In this document: piece by piece, positions 37,901-43,559 of the stretch | Layout of the letters: each line of letters starts with the position of its first letter | Numbering within the stretch: the stretch's first letter is position 1 | Assembly: GCF_000003815.2 (NCBI RefSeq) | Contig: NC_049994.1 | Span: 10,705,751-10,769,750 of the forward strand | DNA from: Branchiostoma floridae | Taxonomy: Eukaryota > Chordata > Leptocardii > Amphioxiformes > Branchiostomatidae | Length of the DNA: 64,000 nucleotides | Direction: 5' to 3' | Translations under genes and position numbers: made by a program | Notes under the pieces: generated by a model | Seen by the model: the letters and a program-made list of their open reading frames with translations, nothing else | The model's database searches: none | Told to the model about the DNA's origin: nothing

Positions 37901-39159
37901 AATTCGTAGGGAGGCGACCAAATTCAGCGTAATTACCTTCCTCAGCGTAATTCTGAATTCAGCTTAAATCGTTGTCGGGAACCCCCCATGCAGACCCTCT
38001 AGACTACATGAAAGACTACAAGACACTTTCTTTATCAAAGGTTTTACAGTCCACACACCTTCCTTTGACAGCTAGGATCTGACTTGAAGATGTTAAAACT
38101 GTGACCGTGTGACTGACCTTATCCACCAAACTATATCATTTCATGTGTTCTACTGGTACTTCTATTAATTTGCCATATTCAATCTATCCATGTCTATCCA
38201 TAACATGTAGTTTCTATAGTATATTGAAGTGTTCCCTTTTCTGCTAGAGGTACAGAGGCACTGTGGTAGTTTTTAAAAGATTGACCTATGGCTGAAGCAG
38301 ATGTATTTCTTTCTAATGTTGTTTGAACATTTCTACCACTAACCTTTGATGTCAATTGCATGAAGTTTGAGTAACATTCTGGCCATGCTTATTAAACTTC
38401 TTAAACTGTATTGTACTGAGTGAAAATAATGTTTCCCTTACCTTAAAGTATCAATGAACTCTGGGTCTACTAACCCCCATGTGCAGTCAATGTACCTCAT
38501 ACACAGTATATTGAAAGCCACAAGATCTATAGATGATTCAAATTATGTTGAAAGTAAAACTAGTAGCTCTTGATTTTGTTATAACAGGTTTATTGGATAA
38601 AGCAACTGAGATGGCTATCATTGGAATATGGATATTACACTTATTCTCAACGTCTTGGCAAGGTGCCTGGTACATTCCTATGGCTAGATGGTGAAGTGAT
38701 ATCCTGAAATTTGTATTTGATTCCTTCTGAAAATAATTTCATCAGGTCGGTAGATGATAGGACAGAAGAGTTTTCTTTTACACAACCAGTTATTCTCACC
38801 TGCTGACGTTCAATGTCTGTCAGACATCTTCCTCAGAGCTTCTAACTGGAGTTCTGCTTCTCGCCGCTATATGTAGCCGATGTAGGTGGCGCTTTTGCCA
38901 CCACAACGTCAGCAGGTGAGAAAAACTGGTTGTGTAGAAGAAAACTCTTATGTCCTATATTTGATTCCATGCTCCTTGTCTCCACAGCCCAACAGAACTG
39001 GATGCTCTAGTGTTTGGCCATCTGTACACCATCCTGACAACCCCCCTCACAGACAACAGCCTGGCAGACATCGTGAAGGAGTACAGCAATCTCATCAACT
39101 TCTGCAGACACATTGAGAAGAAATTCTTTGAAGAGAGGGAAAGGGGACCCAAGGATTAG
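5874..39159 (+). CDS. MTX2: Metaxin-2, ten coding exons (whole gene)
   Basis: Metaxin-2 is a GST-fold protein on the cytosolic face of the mitochondrial outer membrane. With metaxin-1 it works at the SAM50 sorting and assembly machinery, which inserts beta-barrel proteins. I joined exons 5874-5916, 6574-6621, 8601-8647, 9888-9960, 12784-12860, 13112-13204, 32166-32204, 35328-35453, 36103-36179 and 38988-39159. All junctions are GT-AG, phases agree throughout, and the product is 264 aa (human is about 263). Hallmarks include EPWP near residue 17, [12 protein letters not shown] (35-46), [13 protein letters not shown] (63-75), GHSLSDKL (97-104), SSPYPWPLN (147-155) and [18 protein letters not shown] (209-226). 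No membrane segment or cleavable presequence is seen. Intron 6 is ~19 kb and contains both gaps. An alternative last exon exists at 37523. Confidence 0.96.
5917..6573 (+). other. MTX2 intron 1
   Basis: AT-rich intron with GTCAGT donor and CAACAG acceptor. I see no gene, RNA or repeat inside it. Confidence 0.7.
6574..6621 (+). CDS. MTX2: MTX2 exon 2
   Basis: Acceptor CTCTTCAACAG, donor T|GTAAGT. Encodes residues 15-30, [16 protein letters not shown], matching the conserved EPWP block of metaxin-2. It enters and leaves in phase 1. Confidence 0.93.
6622..8600 (+). other. MTX2 intron 2
   Basis: AT-rich intron. It holds a CA microsatellite (7738-7787) and nothing else that I can support. Confidence 0.7.
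7738..7787. repeat. CA dinucleotide microsatellite
   Basis: About 25 CA units with a single AA interruption near the start. The His/Thr-rich frames across it are repeat artefacts. Confidence 0.97.
8601..8647 (+). CDS. MTX2: MTX2 exon 3
   Basis: Acceptor TTTTTTCACAG, donor CAG|GTGAGT. Encodes residues 31-46, [16 protein letters not shown], the second strand of the N-terminal thioredoxin-like half. It ends in phase 0. Confidence 0.95.
8648..9887 (+). other. MTX2 intron 3
   Basis: Mostly AT-rich. A more complex, GC-richer stretch at about 9130-9480 has no recognised element. No gene is supported. Confidence 0.6.
9888..9960 (+). CDS. MTX2: MTX2 exon 4
   Basis: Acceptor CTGTCATTCCAG, donor CAG|GTAACA. 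Encodes residues 47-70 from [10 protein letters not shown] to NAEHMSPS, plus one base of Gly71. The last ~30 bp and the donor are repeated five more times downstream as a minisatellite, so several equally strong donors compete. The one used here is the only one that reproduces the family length exactly. Confidence 0.95.
9930..10385 (+). repeat. Minisatellite carrying exon 4 end and splice donor
   Basis: Six tandem copies of an ~80-bp unit (first step 84 bp, the rest 80). Each contains the coding tail of MTX2 exon 4, the donor TCAG|GTAAC and the first ~50 bp of intron 4. The donor GT positions are 9961, 10045, 10125, 10205, 10285 and 10365. A degenerate seventh fragment (CTCAGTTGTTGTTTAC, then CTCACTACTGAGG) lies at about 10472-10512. 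From copy 3 on, the unit also starts with an acceptor-like CTTCCCTTCAG or CTCCCCTTTAG, so each could define a 29-nt micro-exon. The last copy has lost that AG. Confidence 0.93.
10590..10830 (+). mobile_element. tRNA-derived SINE fragment
   Basis: A degenerate tRNA-like head contains an RNA polymerase III B-box-like GGTTTCGATCC, preceded by an anticodon-arm-like stretch (GCTGACTTCC...AGAGATTCTGG). It is followed by a non-tRNA body (CCCCGAAAGGCACTTAAC, AAAATGAGTACC, TTGGTTAGGGATCTCC). This head-plus-body layout is that of tRNA-derived SINEs. No functional tRNA fold remains, and no clean target-site duplication was found. Confidence 0.6.
10831..12783 (+). other. MTX2 intron 4, distal part
   Basis: AT-rich intron sequence with one copy of a dispersed repeat (12170-12365). 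No gene is supported. Confidence 0.65.
12170..12365 (+). repeat. Dispersed repeat, GGGCCCCCT family, copy 1
   Basis: A GT-rich lead (GTGTGTCTGTGTGTATGTGT), then GGCATAACTCAA, GTAGGTGTTGGAAAGACG, AAGGTCAAGG, AATTTTGGGCCCCCTGG and TGGTACTGCAGCA. Related copies in the same orientation lie at about 19400-19560, 21440-21620 and 25545-25725. All four are inside MTX2 introns. The origin is not recognised. Confidence 0.7.
12784..12860 (+). CDS. MTX2: MTX2 exon 5
   Basis: Acceptor TTGTTGTACAG, donor AAG|GTAAAC. Completes Gly71 and encodes [18 protein letters not shown] to STK (72-96). This is the conserved end of the N-terminal GST-like half (PF...G..V.SE..PI..F). Confidence 0.96.
12861..13111 (+). 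other. MTX2 intron 5
   Basis: Short intron with no recognisable element. Confidence 0.8.
13112..13204 (+). CDS. MTX2: MTX2 exon 6
   Basis: Acceptor CACCTTGCAG, donor GAG|GTTAGT. Encodes [20 protein letters not shown] to LGNAE (97-127), the hinge and first helix of the C-terminal half. Exactly 31 codons, phase 0 at both ends. Confidence 0.96.
13865..14373. other. Assembly gap (509 N)
   Basis: A run of N inside MTX2 intron 6. Frames drawn across it are meaningless. Confidence 1.
14374..16762 (+). other. MTX2 intron 6, segment between gaps
   Basis: AT-rich intronic sequence. A short GC-richer island at about 14890-15110 contains three CACCTGTC-type words in a row. No gene is supported. Confidence 0.55.
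16763..16862. other. Assembly gap (100 N)
   Basis: Exactly 100 N, the usual placeholder for a gap of unknown size. The true length of intron 6 is therefore uncertain. Confidence 1.
18442..19281. mobile_element. Non-autonomous element with TTAA duplications
   Basis: An 840-bp element flanked by TTAA on both sides (18438-18441 and 19282-19285). The terminal inverted repeats start AGGGGCATTCCACTCCAGAA and match at 29 of 31 positions. A TTAA target duplication is the signature of piggyBac-type insertion, although the first bases (AGGG) differ from the usual CCY start. There is no transposase inside. The interior is unusually GC-rich and complex, with two NNTTCTCGCTAAC-type direct repeats near 18635 and 18830. 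Confidence 0.88.
19400..19560 (+). repeat. Dispersed repeat, GGGCCCCCT family, copy 2 (degenerate)
   Basis: Shares AGCATAACTCAAGAA, GATATGTGATGGGCAGG and GGGTCCCCTAG...GCACTGCAGAGGAA with copies 1, 3 and 4, but is the most diverged. Confidence 0.5.
20096..20105 (-). promoter_or_regulatory. Meis/Prep-Pbx type site
   Basis: CTGTCAATCA, the reverse complement of the known TGATTGACAG composite site for Pbx with Meis or Prep. Two more exact copies in the same intron are at 21340-21349 and 30170-30179. Confidence 0.5.
20125..20138 (+). promoter_or_regulatory. DR2 retinoic acid response-like element
   Basis: AGGTCA CG GGGTCA: both half-sites fit RGKTCA with 2-bp spacing, a RAR/RXR-type DR2. Confidence 0.55.
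20490..20576. mobile_element. Short foldback MITE with 9-10 bp duplication
   Basis: An ~87-bp near-perfect hairpin whose arms read AGCCTGGTATCCAGCCGTAA and its complement at the other end, with a short loop. It is flanked by a direct repeat TTAATATTG(T) at 20481-20490 and 20577-20586. A 9-10 bp target duplication suggests a Mutator-like transposase mobilised it. The superfamily call is inferred. Confidence 0.85.
21340..21349 (+). promoter_or_regulatory. Meis/Prep-Pbx type site
   Basis: An exact TGATTGACAG in MTX2 intron 6. Confidence 0.4.
21440..21620 (+). repeat. Dispersed repeat, GGGCCCCCT family, copy 3
   Basis: Carries GGCGTGTCTG, GTCAGCATAAG, GTGTAGGTCAAGGTCAATTT, GGGCCCCCTGGTATGTGACC and TGGTACTGCAGCA. 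It is the closest match to copy 1. Confidence 0.7.
22714..23065. mobile_element. hAT-type non-autonomous element
   Basis: A 352-bp element with 16-bp perfect terminal inverted repeats (CAGGGTTGTAGCCAGC and its complement). It is flanked by an exact 8-bp direct repeat CACTGAAC at 22706-22713 and 23066-23073. A CAGGG end with an 8-bp target duplication is the hAT signature. No transposase is encoded. Confidence 0.93.
24145..24356. mobile_element. Foldback MITE with TACTGTAAATG ends
   Basis: A 212-bp element. Both ends read TACTGTAAATG inward. The arms continue with related GTTCGCGG/CGTGAAC and TTTGCGGT/ACCGCAAA words, so most of it can pair. There is no coding capacity. The superfamily is uncertain, and a TA duplication is possible. 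Confidence 0.8.
24980..25300 (+). other. GC-richer intronic island
   Basis: A non-repetitive complex stretch in intron 6 with no supported gene. It could be a conserved non-coding element. Confidence 0.3.
25545..25725 (+). repeat. Dispersed repeat, GGGCCCCCT family, copy 4
   Basis: A TG-repeat lead (TGTGTGTCTGTGTGTGTG), then ATAACTAAAGAACTGCTGG, GATTTTGGGCCCCCTAT and GGTGCTGCAGCATAAC. Same orientation as the other three copies. Confidence 0.65.
26189..26210. repeat. AT dinucleotide microsatellite
   Basis: An uninterrupted AT run of about 11 units. Confidence 0.95.
26285..26712 (+). repeat. Three-copy imperfect tandem repeat
   Basis: Three copies of a unit containing AAAACAGTT...GACATT, AAACTGCAGATG, TTGATTTGATTAGCCCAGC, GTATGTAATATTGCTCTAT and GCTGATGTATCCA. 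The shared GTAATATTGC word is at 26391, 26541 and 26678, so the steps are 150 and 137 bp. It is non-coding. Confidence 0.9.
26720..27060 (+). other. GC-rich intronic island between repeats
   Basis: A non-repetitive, GC-rich stretch of about 340 bp lying between two tandem repeat arrays. No splice-bounded coding segment fits MTX2. It is a candidate conserved non-coding element. Confidence 0.4.
27141..28885 (+). repeat. Eleven-unit satellite, ~161-bp period
   Basis: Tandem units share GGTTCAGGGAAAGGTTAGTA, TTTACAATGAGGCCAATGCA, ATTTAAACTAGTTTAGG, AACTTTCTATTA and GAAGAATACCTACATT. The GTTC word falls at 27231, 27377, 27538, 27706, 27858, 28008, 28169, 28345, 28498, 28664 and 28838, with steps of 146-176 bp (mean ~161). 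From 27858 on, two unit types alternate (AAGGTTCAGGG and GGTTCACAG), giving a dimer of 311-340 bp. Confidence 0.95.
28955..29310 (+). repeat. Two-copy tandem duplication, ~180 bp
   Basis: The stretch with TTTACAAGATTAAGTATCAT, ATTTTACCTGTAA and TATCATCAATGTTTAAGAC occurs twice, offset by 180 bp (TTTACAAG at 28989 and 29169). Non-coding, directly after the satellite. Confidence 0.85.
29990..30680 (+). promoter_or_regulatory. GC-rich island with Pbx-Meis and DR4 sites
   Basis: A non-repetitive GC-rich block in intron 6. It contains an exact TGATTGACAG (30170-30179) and a perfect DR4 of two GGGTCA half-sites (30356-30371). It is a candidate enhancer; function is inferred from motifs only. Confidence 0.4.
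30356..30371 (+). promoter_or_regulatory. DR4 nuclear receptor motif
   Basis: GGGTCA AGAA GGGTCA: two identical half-sites with 4-bp spacing, the class used by thyroid hormone receptor- and LXR-type heterodimers. Confidence 0.45.
32166..32204 (+). CDS. MTX2: MTX2 exon 7
   Basis: Acceptor CTGTTGTTACAG, donor GAG|GTGAGA. A 39-nt micro-exon encoding [13 protein letters not shown] (128-140), which matches the LYLQWCDEAT-type block of metaxin-2. Confidence 0.95.
32252..32604. mobile_element. MITE with TTAGGCCACAC-type ends, copy 1
   Basis: About 353 bp in MTX2 intron 7. The inverted ends read AACTTAGGCCACACTGA and AACTAAGGCCACACTGA inward, and both arms continue to GGATGACRTC. The element at 40104 shares the AGGCCACAC core at its ends. 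No coding capacity. Confidence 0.75.
33125..33740 (+). repeat. Five-copy tandem repeat, ~125-bp period
   Basis: Units contain GGGGATCTCAGACACCAGAA, AAAGTCTGGAAAACAACA, AAACAAAGCTTTC, TATCAATGTCACAAT and TTGATACTATGCTT. TATCAATGTC falls at 33201, 33311, 33436, 33562 and 33687 (steps 110, 125, 126, 125). Repetitive open frames across it are a by-product of the repeat. Confidence 0.95.
34190..34640 (+). other. GC-rich island in MTX2 intron 7
   Basis: A complex, non-repetitive GC-rich block in an otherwise AT-rich intron. It has TGACAGG and TGATTTATT words of Meis and Hox type. No gene is supported; candidate conserved non-coding element. Confidence 0.35.
34918..34951. repeat. GAT trinucleotide microsatellite
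   Basis: About 11 GAT units with one GGT interruption. Confidence 0.95.
35328..35453 (+). CDS. MTX2: MTX2 exon 8
   Basis: Acceptor TTTTTTTTTCACAG, donor GAG|GTGAGG. Encodes residues 141-182, including [20 protein letters not shown] and [11 protein letters not shown], the most conserved helix block of the C-terminal metaxin GST domain. 42 codons, phase 0 at both ends. Confidence 0.97.
35505..35635 (+). repeat. Dispersed repeat fragment (shared with 48786-48935)
   Basis: Contains CTGACGAAAGTGGATTCCAC, GAAACGTCAGACTGTTTCCA and TGGCATATCTTATTACCTGG. A second diverged copy downstream of MTX2 has TGGCATATCTTATCACCTGG in the same orientation. The origin is unknown. Confidence 0.6.
36103..36179 (+). 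CDS. MTX2: MTX2 exon 9
   Basis: Acceptor TTTCACCTGTAG, donor GG|GTGAGT. Encodes [20 protein letters not shown] to YFFKQ (183-207), plus two bases of Gly208. Both candidate last exons fit its phase. Confidence 0.96.
36180..37522 (+). other. MTX2 intron 9, first part
   Basis: AT-rich. It has a short GTAT microsatellite near 36470 and a small CAGTT-rich run at about 36570. No gene is supported. Confidence 0.6.
37523..37682 (+). CDS. MTX2: MTX2 alternative last exon 10a
   Basis: A second copy of the terminal exon, 1.3 kb before the canonical one. Acceptor CCCGTAG is preceded by a weak pyrimidine tract. Joined to exon 9 it completes Gly208 and reads [20 protein letters not shown], then a diverged loop, DIV, NFC and IEKRFF, ending RKRSK and a stop. 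The predicted protein is 260 aa. Over the first 47 residues it is identical to exon 10b at 33 positions. It has lost the acidic end ([10 protein letters not shown]) and has a short basic tail instead. The frame is fully open, so it is probably used, or became a pseudo-exon recently. Confidence 0.8.
37816..37999. mobile_element. MITE with 6-bp duplication between exons 10a and 10b
   Basis: A 184-bp element with 13-bp perfect inverted ends (GAGGGTCTGCATG) and an exact TAGACT direct repeat on each side (37810-37815, 38000-38005). Its interior holds ATTCGTAGGGA-type repeats. No coding capacity. Confidence 0.88.
38757..38958. mobile_element. Foldback MITE abutting exon 10b
   Basis: Two 54-bp arms (38757-38810 and 38905-38958) are inverted repeats matching at 51 of 54 positions. 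They start ATAGGACAKAAGAGTTTTCT and end CTCACCTGCTGACGTT. A ~94-bp centre separates them. The right end is only 29 bp before exon 10b, so the element probably supplies or neighbours the branch point of that exon. Confidence 0.9.
38988..39159 (+). CDS. MTX2: MTX2 canonical last exon 10b
   Basis: Acceptor CCTTGTCTCCACAG. Completes Gly208 and encodes [34 protein letters not shown], and an acidic C-terminus ending ERERGPKD with stop TAG (209-264). It matches the human C-terminus in length and character. The end of the C-terminal GST fold lies here. Confidence 0.97.
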
Positions 39160-39908
39160 TATGTTCAGTGCTTATCAGATATAATTAAGCTAATCGAAAA
39201 CTAGGAGCAGTTGAAGGTGTTTACATGTGTTTGCTGCTACGAAGTGTTTGTTGAAAGATCTGTTTCAGATGTGTTACACATCAAGGTGGTGTCTTTTGTA
39301 ATTGTATGCCTTTATTTGTTTGTAGATTAAGAAAATGTATAGATAGAGTGGTTGTTTCAAATTGGGAGCTAGAGTATCACTCAATATGTACTAAACTGCT
39401 CATCGTATTGGCTACCTTTTGAATAGTACTGGCTGAAAATGCTCAAACTCATAGTTACAATAGCTGCTTTTCTGTATTGACTCTCCAAAGCTGTAGGAAG
39501 AACCCAATTGCATGTAAACATTGATGTTGTCCAGTTTGAAGGGAAAAAAGATTGATTTCAACAGGAATTCAGTGTGTAAAACAGGTAAGACTAGAACTAG
39601 ATATGGATAAGGCTGATCCAAAAAACTGTTGGAAGTAGGCAGTCTTTGTGTATGGCTGAAATGGAGTAAAACTCTGTATAGTGTTGGGCACATCCATAGC
39701 TATCTGTCACATGAATCTCATCAATAACTGTTGATAAAGTGGGGGAGTATTAATGACAAGTAGACACGTGAAGAAAATTTACAGAGAATAACTGTAGAAG
39801 TATTGAAGACAGTTTTGAAAGCATTTTATATTCAAAACAGTGTAAGGTTTCTCAAACTCTGAAAAGGCATTCAAGGAAAATCCTCTTTTATTCAAACCAA
39901 ACATATGA

Positions 39909-39914
39909 AATAAA
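39909..39914 (+). terminator. Possible MTX2 poly-A signal
   Basis: AATAAA about 750 bp after the exon 10b stop. No closer canonical hexamer was noted, so the placement is tentative. Confidence 0.3.
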
Positions 39915-40103
39915 AATCAAGCTGTGTTTATTCAAATTTTCTTGTCTACTTGCAGTTTTTGTGCCTCTGTGTACATGGAGAAGCATCCATTAGAATTCAA
40001 AACCCTTAGAAATTCTCTGATCATTCTTGATGAAATAAACAAGGTCAATCTAAAAGATGGGATTAGTGAAAAAAGTTTAATTATAGATAACTATACTAGA
40101 TCA

Positions 40104-40494
40104 TTAGGCCACACCAATTTAATTTCTTGCTTCTCAGATTTTTTCAGAAAAATATTGGGGCGATCGGCGAAAAAAAAATTTTTTTTAAAGTCTGGGGTGA
40201 ACTTATATAACACGAAAAAACAAGGTTAGTAGTCAAGTTTTCAGCTTTTCATGGCATGATTTATCCAATGAATCTCTTCTTTGATTTTATACCACTGTTC
40301 TGATCATGTAACTACAAAAAAGCTCTCTGATTGGTTTATCAGCAGTATGTGCCCCGGGAATAGGGTTTTTTTTACAGGTCTGCAATAGCAAAACCTATAT
40401 TATTTTTCTTGGGACTAATTTTTAAAAATTTCCAACTTGGAAAAAAATGGGTCAGGAAATCCGAGAAGCAACAAATTAAATTGGTGTGGCCTTA
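40104..40494. mobile_element. MITE with TTAGGCCACAC-type ends, copy 2
   Basis: About 391 bp. The inverted ends read AGGCCACACCAATTTAATTT inward on both sides and continue with TTGCTTCTC(A/G)GATTT. The ends share the AGGCCACAC core with the element at 32252. A run of A and T (about 40166-40188) lies inside. No coding capacity. Confidence 0.85.
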
Positions 40495-41511
40495 TGGTCT
40501 TTTCAAGTGCTTTCAAGACTTAGGATTGGTGGAAGTTCTTGGAGGTATTTTATTGAGTCCAAAGAGGAGCATAATATCATTTTTTAAATGACTTAAATCC
40601 TGAAGAAATGAAGAAAATCCTCAATAAATGTACAAATAAATGTACAGATAAAACAACCAAGTAAGTTGACATAAACCAAAGGTTTACCCAAGTCAGACGT
40701 TGATCTTTCGTGCTTGTTGAAAAGCTACACACCAAAATTGATTCAATTTTCTCAATTTTATTATGAATTGACCATAGATGAAAGTACATCCATGTACAGA
40801 TAGTACACTACCTGTAGTACATCAATAAATTCACAGTCAAAATGGTAACAAGGAAGAAAGATTTTGGACCCCAGGAGCTGCCCAATACACATCTCTGTCT
40901 TCACACAGGGCTCTGTGATTGTTATTCAAAGGAACCATTGACAGCAACATGTCAATAAGGTTGTAAATAGCAGGCACAAGGCCCTGTAGTGTGAAGTATG
41001 ATGAGGGGGATTACATTTATTGACAAAAGAGATCATCAACTGTACAACACCATTGTTCACAGGTGCCAAAACTAAAGACCTTTACAATGTACAGTGCTCG
41101 GTGAATGATCTCACACCTAATTTTATTATCTCTGAGTGAATTTACAAAATGATGTCCACAGGGAATTTAGATTTTGGTGTTTTTTATTAGAATTTGTAGA
41201 TATTTCATCCTTTATACTTGAGTTTTGCAGCCAATTTTGTAAGTCTTCTTGAGGAGCACAAATAATTCAGCAAAATCATAATAAAATTTGCTGCATTAGG
41301 GCTAGCTCATTGATAAAGCCCCTTTGCAGTAATGAAACAATGTATTCAATAATTGTCCCTGCAAAAAATCAATACCAATTAAGAAGAATGAATAATTGAA
41401 GAGAGAGATTTCCACTGCAAAGCGGGTCCTTTGGTATGTACAGAATCAAAGAGCACCCTTTTAACTAGGGTGGTGTGGGTTATTTGTATGCAGATTGGGA
41501 TTGAATGGATG

Positions 41512-41528
41512 GGTTCAACCAGGGGTCA
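41512..41528 (+). promoter_or_regulatory. DR5 retinoic acid response-like element 1
   Basis: GGTTCA ACCAG GGGTCA: both half-sites fit RGKTCA with 5-bp spacing, the preferred RAR/RXR arrangement. It lies 2.35 kb after the MTX2 stop codon in a non-repetitive block. Confidence 0.6.
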
Positions 41529-42785
41529 TCCCAGGATGAGATTCTTTGGGTGAAATTCCACCTTTTGGCAGTTTTGCAGTTACATCACTTAAAGGAGAAA
41601 ATATAGACAAGGCAAACTAAAAGGTCAAATACAGAAATATGACCTTATATGCAGAAGGCATGGAAAATATTTCAGTCAAATCCAAAGATATTTCTCATTG
41701 GGAATTTTGCTGTCTTTTCTCCACATTTTCGATGACTTTTAGGATCTCTTAGTAAAGCCAACATTACAAGTAAATGCCAGAAGTAGTGACCACAGTTACA
41801 GATATGAAGAAATGACAAGGTTGGAAGTCTCACAAAATCTCTGCTGTGTTGATGCCTTCAATGGTGAAGATGATTAATTCTGAGAAGAACAATACTTAGT
41901 AGCAACATCAACTGTGCCCTGAAATAAGAGTAAAATAACAGCAGTCTATAAACTATGTACAGTTATAGTATGCCAACATTCTCTCCCGGTGGAATGTAAG
42001 ACTTTTATACAAATGTGTTTAGATCATCATCTGAACTTTTTGAATTACATTCCATATCTGTAGAATTTATACTAGAAAGCAAAATACTGTTATGTCTAGA
42101 TCAAACAGTGGAAAAGCAAAGTATTGCATACCCATGTACTTTCTAATGCTAAATTCATTGTTAAACAGTGCACATTTGATGTCATTGGCTGAATAGGACG
42201 CTCTTTTTTTATCAACCTTGACACTGGGAGAGTTAAATGGTTCTTTCTTGTCTTGACATTTTGATTTACTTCCAACAGCAGATGTTTACATAGCAGGTGT
42301 CCATACACTTGATACAGCACTGTTAGACAATCAGCACTGCTTAGATACAGATAGATTATACCTACATGTCACAGTACTTTATCTTCTAGTATGGATTTTT
42401 AAACGTCTGTACTGTACAGTAATATTCCCATTCCAATTGTTTTGAGTTTCTTCGGGAACTCAAAATGTCAATTCTAATTCCCCATACAGAGTATTGAATC
42501 AGATGCCTTTTAGCTATGAAGGCAGGGAGCTTCTTTTTCATAAACTTGGACAGAGCTTGAAGAGAACACTCCTGACAGGAGATGAACTCTGGAGGACACT
42601 GGCATCCCTGCTTCTTCCTTTATCCATATTCCTCCAATAATTCACTCAACTACCAGTAGCAATGTCAGCAGGCTTCTCATAAATTCATATTAAATATTTT
42701 GTCACCTCATTTTTCATACCAGGAAGCTGTCAGAACTGCCATGCAACAACTTTCATCATCTTCGCTTCCCTGTCACTTCCAGAAC

Positions 42786-42951
42786 TTCCCACAATCCCAT
42801 GGGCTCCCTCCGCAGCTTCTCCGTGTCCCGCGGGTTATCACGCAAAATTTCCCACAATCCCCGGGGGTTTGACCACTAGGTTGCTTTCACCTGACAGCAC
42901 TCTTACTTTTCTTTCCCACAATCCCCTGGGTGTTGGAGCAGGCTTCCCACA
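42786..42951 (-). promoter_or_regulatory. Homotypic cluster of four Su(H)/RBPJ sites
   Basis: TGTGGGAA, the consensus YGTGRGAA site of the Notch effector, occurs at 42786-42793, 42849-42856, 42913-42920 and 42944-42951. All are on the minus strand and all sit in the same 13-bp context TTCCCACAATCCC. Confidence 0.6.
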
Positions 42952-43223
42952 ATCCCATGAGGCGACAGGCAATATCTTGACAGTGCTCGCTAATTGGTAG
43001 CTTCACAGCCCACAGATATCAGAGAGGGGACTAATCCTGGCTCATGCTACCCCCTGGTATATCAATATTTCCCAGCTCACAAGACTTCAAACAAGACAGG
43101 TGCAGAGCCCTCTGCTGCCAGCCTCTGATCTGCCTCTACGCTTGGAAACGGCTGGATTTTGGGACAGATCTGCCGGATTACCTCTCTTCTCTTAAATGGC
43201 GATGATAAACGAGCTGGCAGAGC

Positions 43224-43237
43224 GTTGCCGTGGCAAC
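43224..43237. promoter_or_regulatory. RFX X-box
   Basis: GTTGCCGTGGCAAC fits the RFX consensus GTNRCC-N(0-3)-RGYAAC and is nearly palindromic. Confidence 0.55.
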
Positions 43238-43559
43238 GGTGTCCAATTGAGCGCAAAAGTCAATACCACACTCAGAATATCAAACAGGGACAGAAGGTTT
43301 CAAAGCAAGAGGGAGATGTCACACCCTCGCAGCCTTCAGTATTTTTCCTGGATGCCCCGATAACATCCAGCGGGACGTTATTAAAAGTGAAAGTGATTTT
43401 TAAAGGCTTTGTACGTCTTCCTCCATCCTCCATCCTGACAGGAGGGCAGTCTCCCTGTGACAACAGCACCCCTAGCAGGACGGCAAAGAACTGCAGTTCT
43501 GTTTACTGCGTCATAAAACGGCTGCGTAATAGCAGGTCGTTTCACAGATAGTGCAAATC

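Larger units (their letters stand above)
39160..41500. other. Downstream flank of MTX2
   Basis: AT-rich sequence including the probable MTX2 3' UTR and one MITE (40104-40494). No further gene is supported. Confidence 0.5.

Noticed and set aside
43159-43551. 130-codon open frame
   Set aside because: Lies over an X-box in a non-coding-looking block; no domain, and two opposite-strand frames overlap it.
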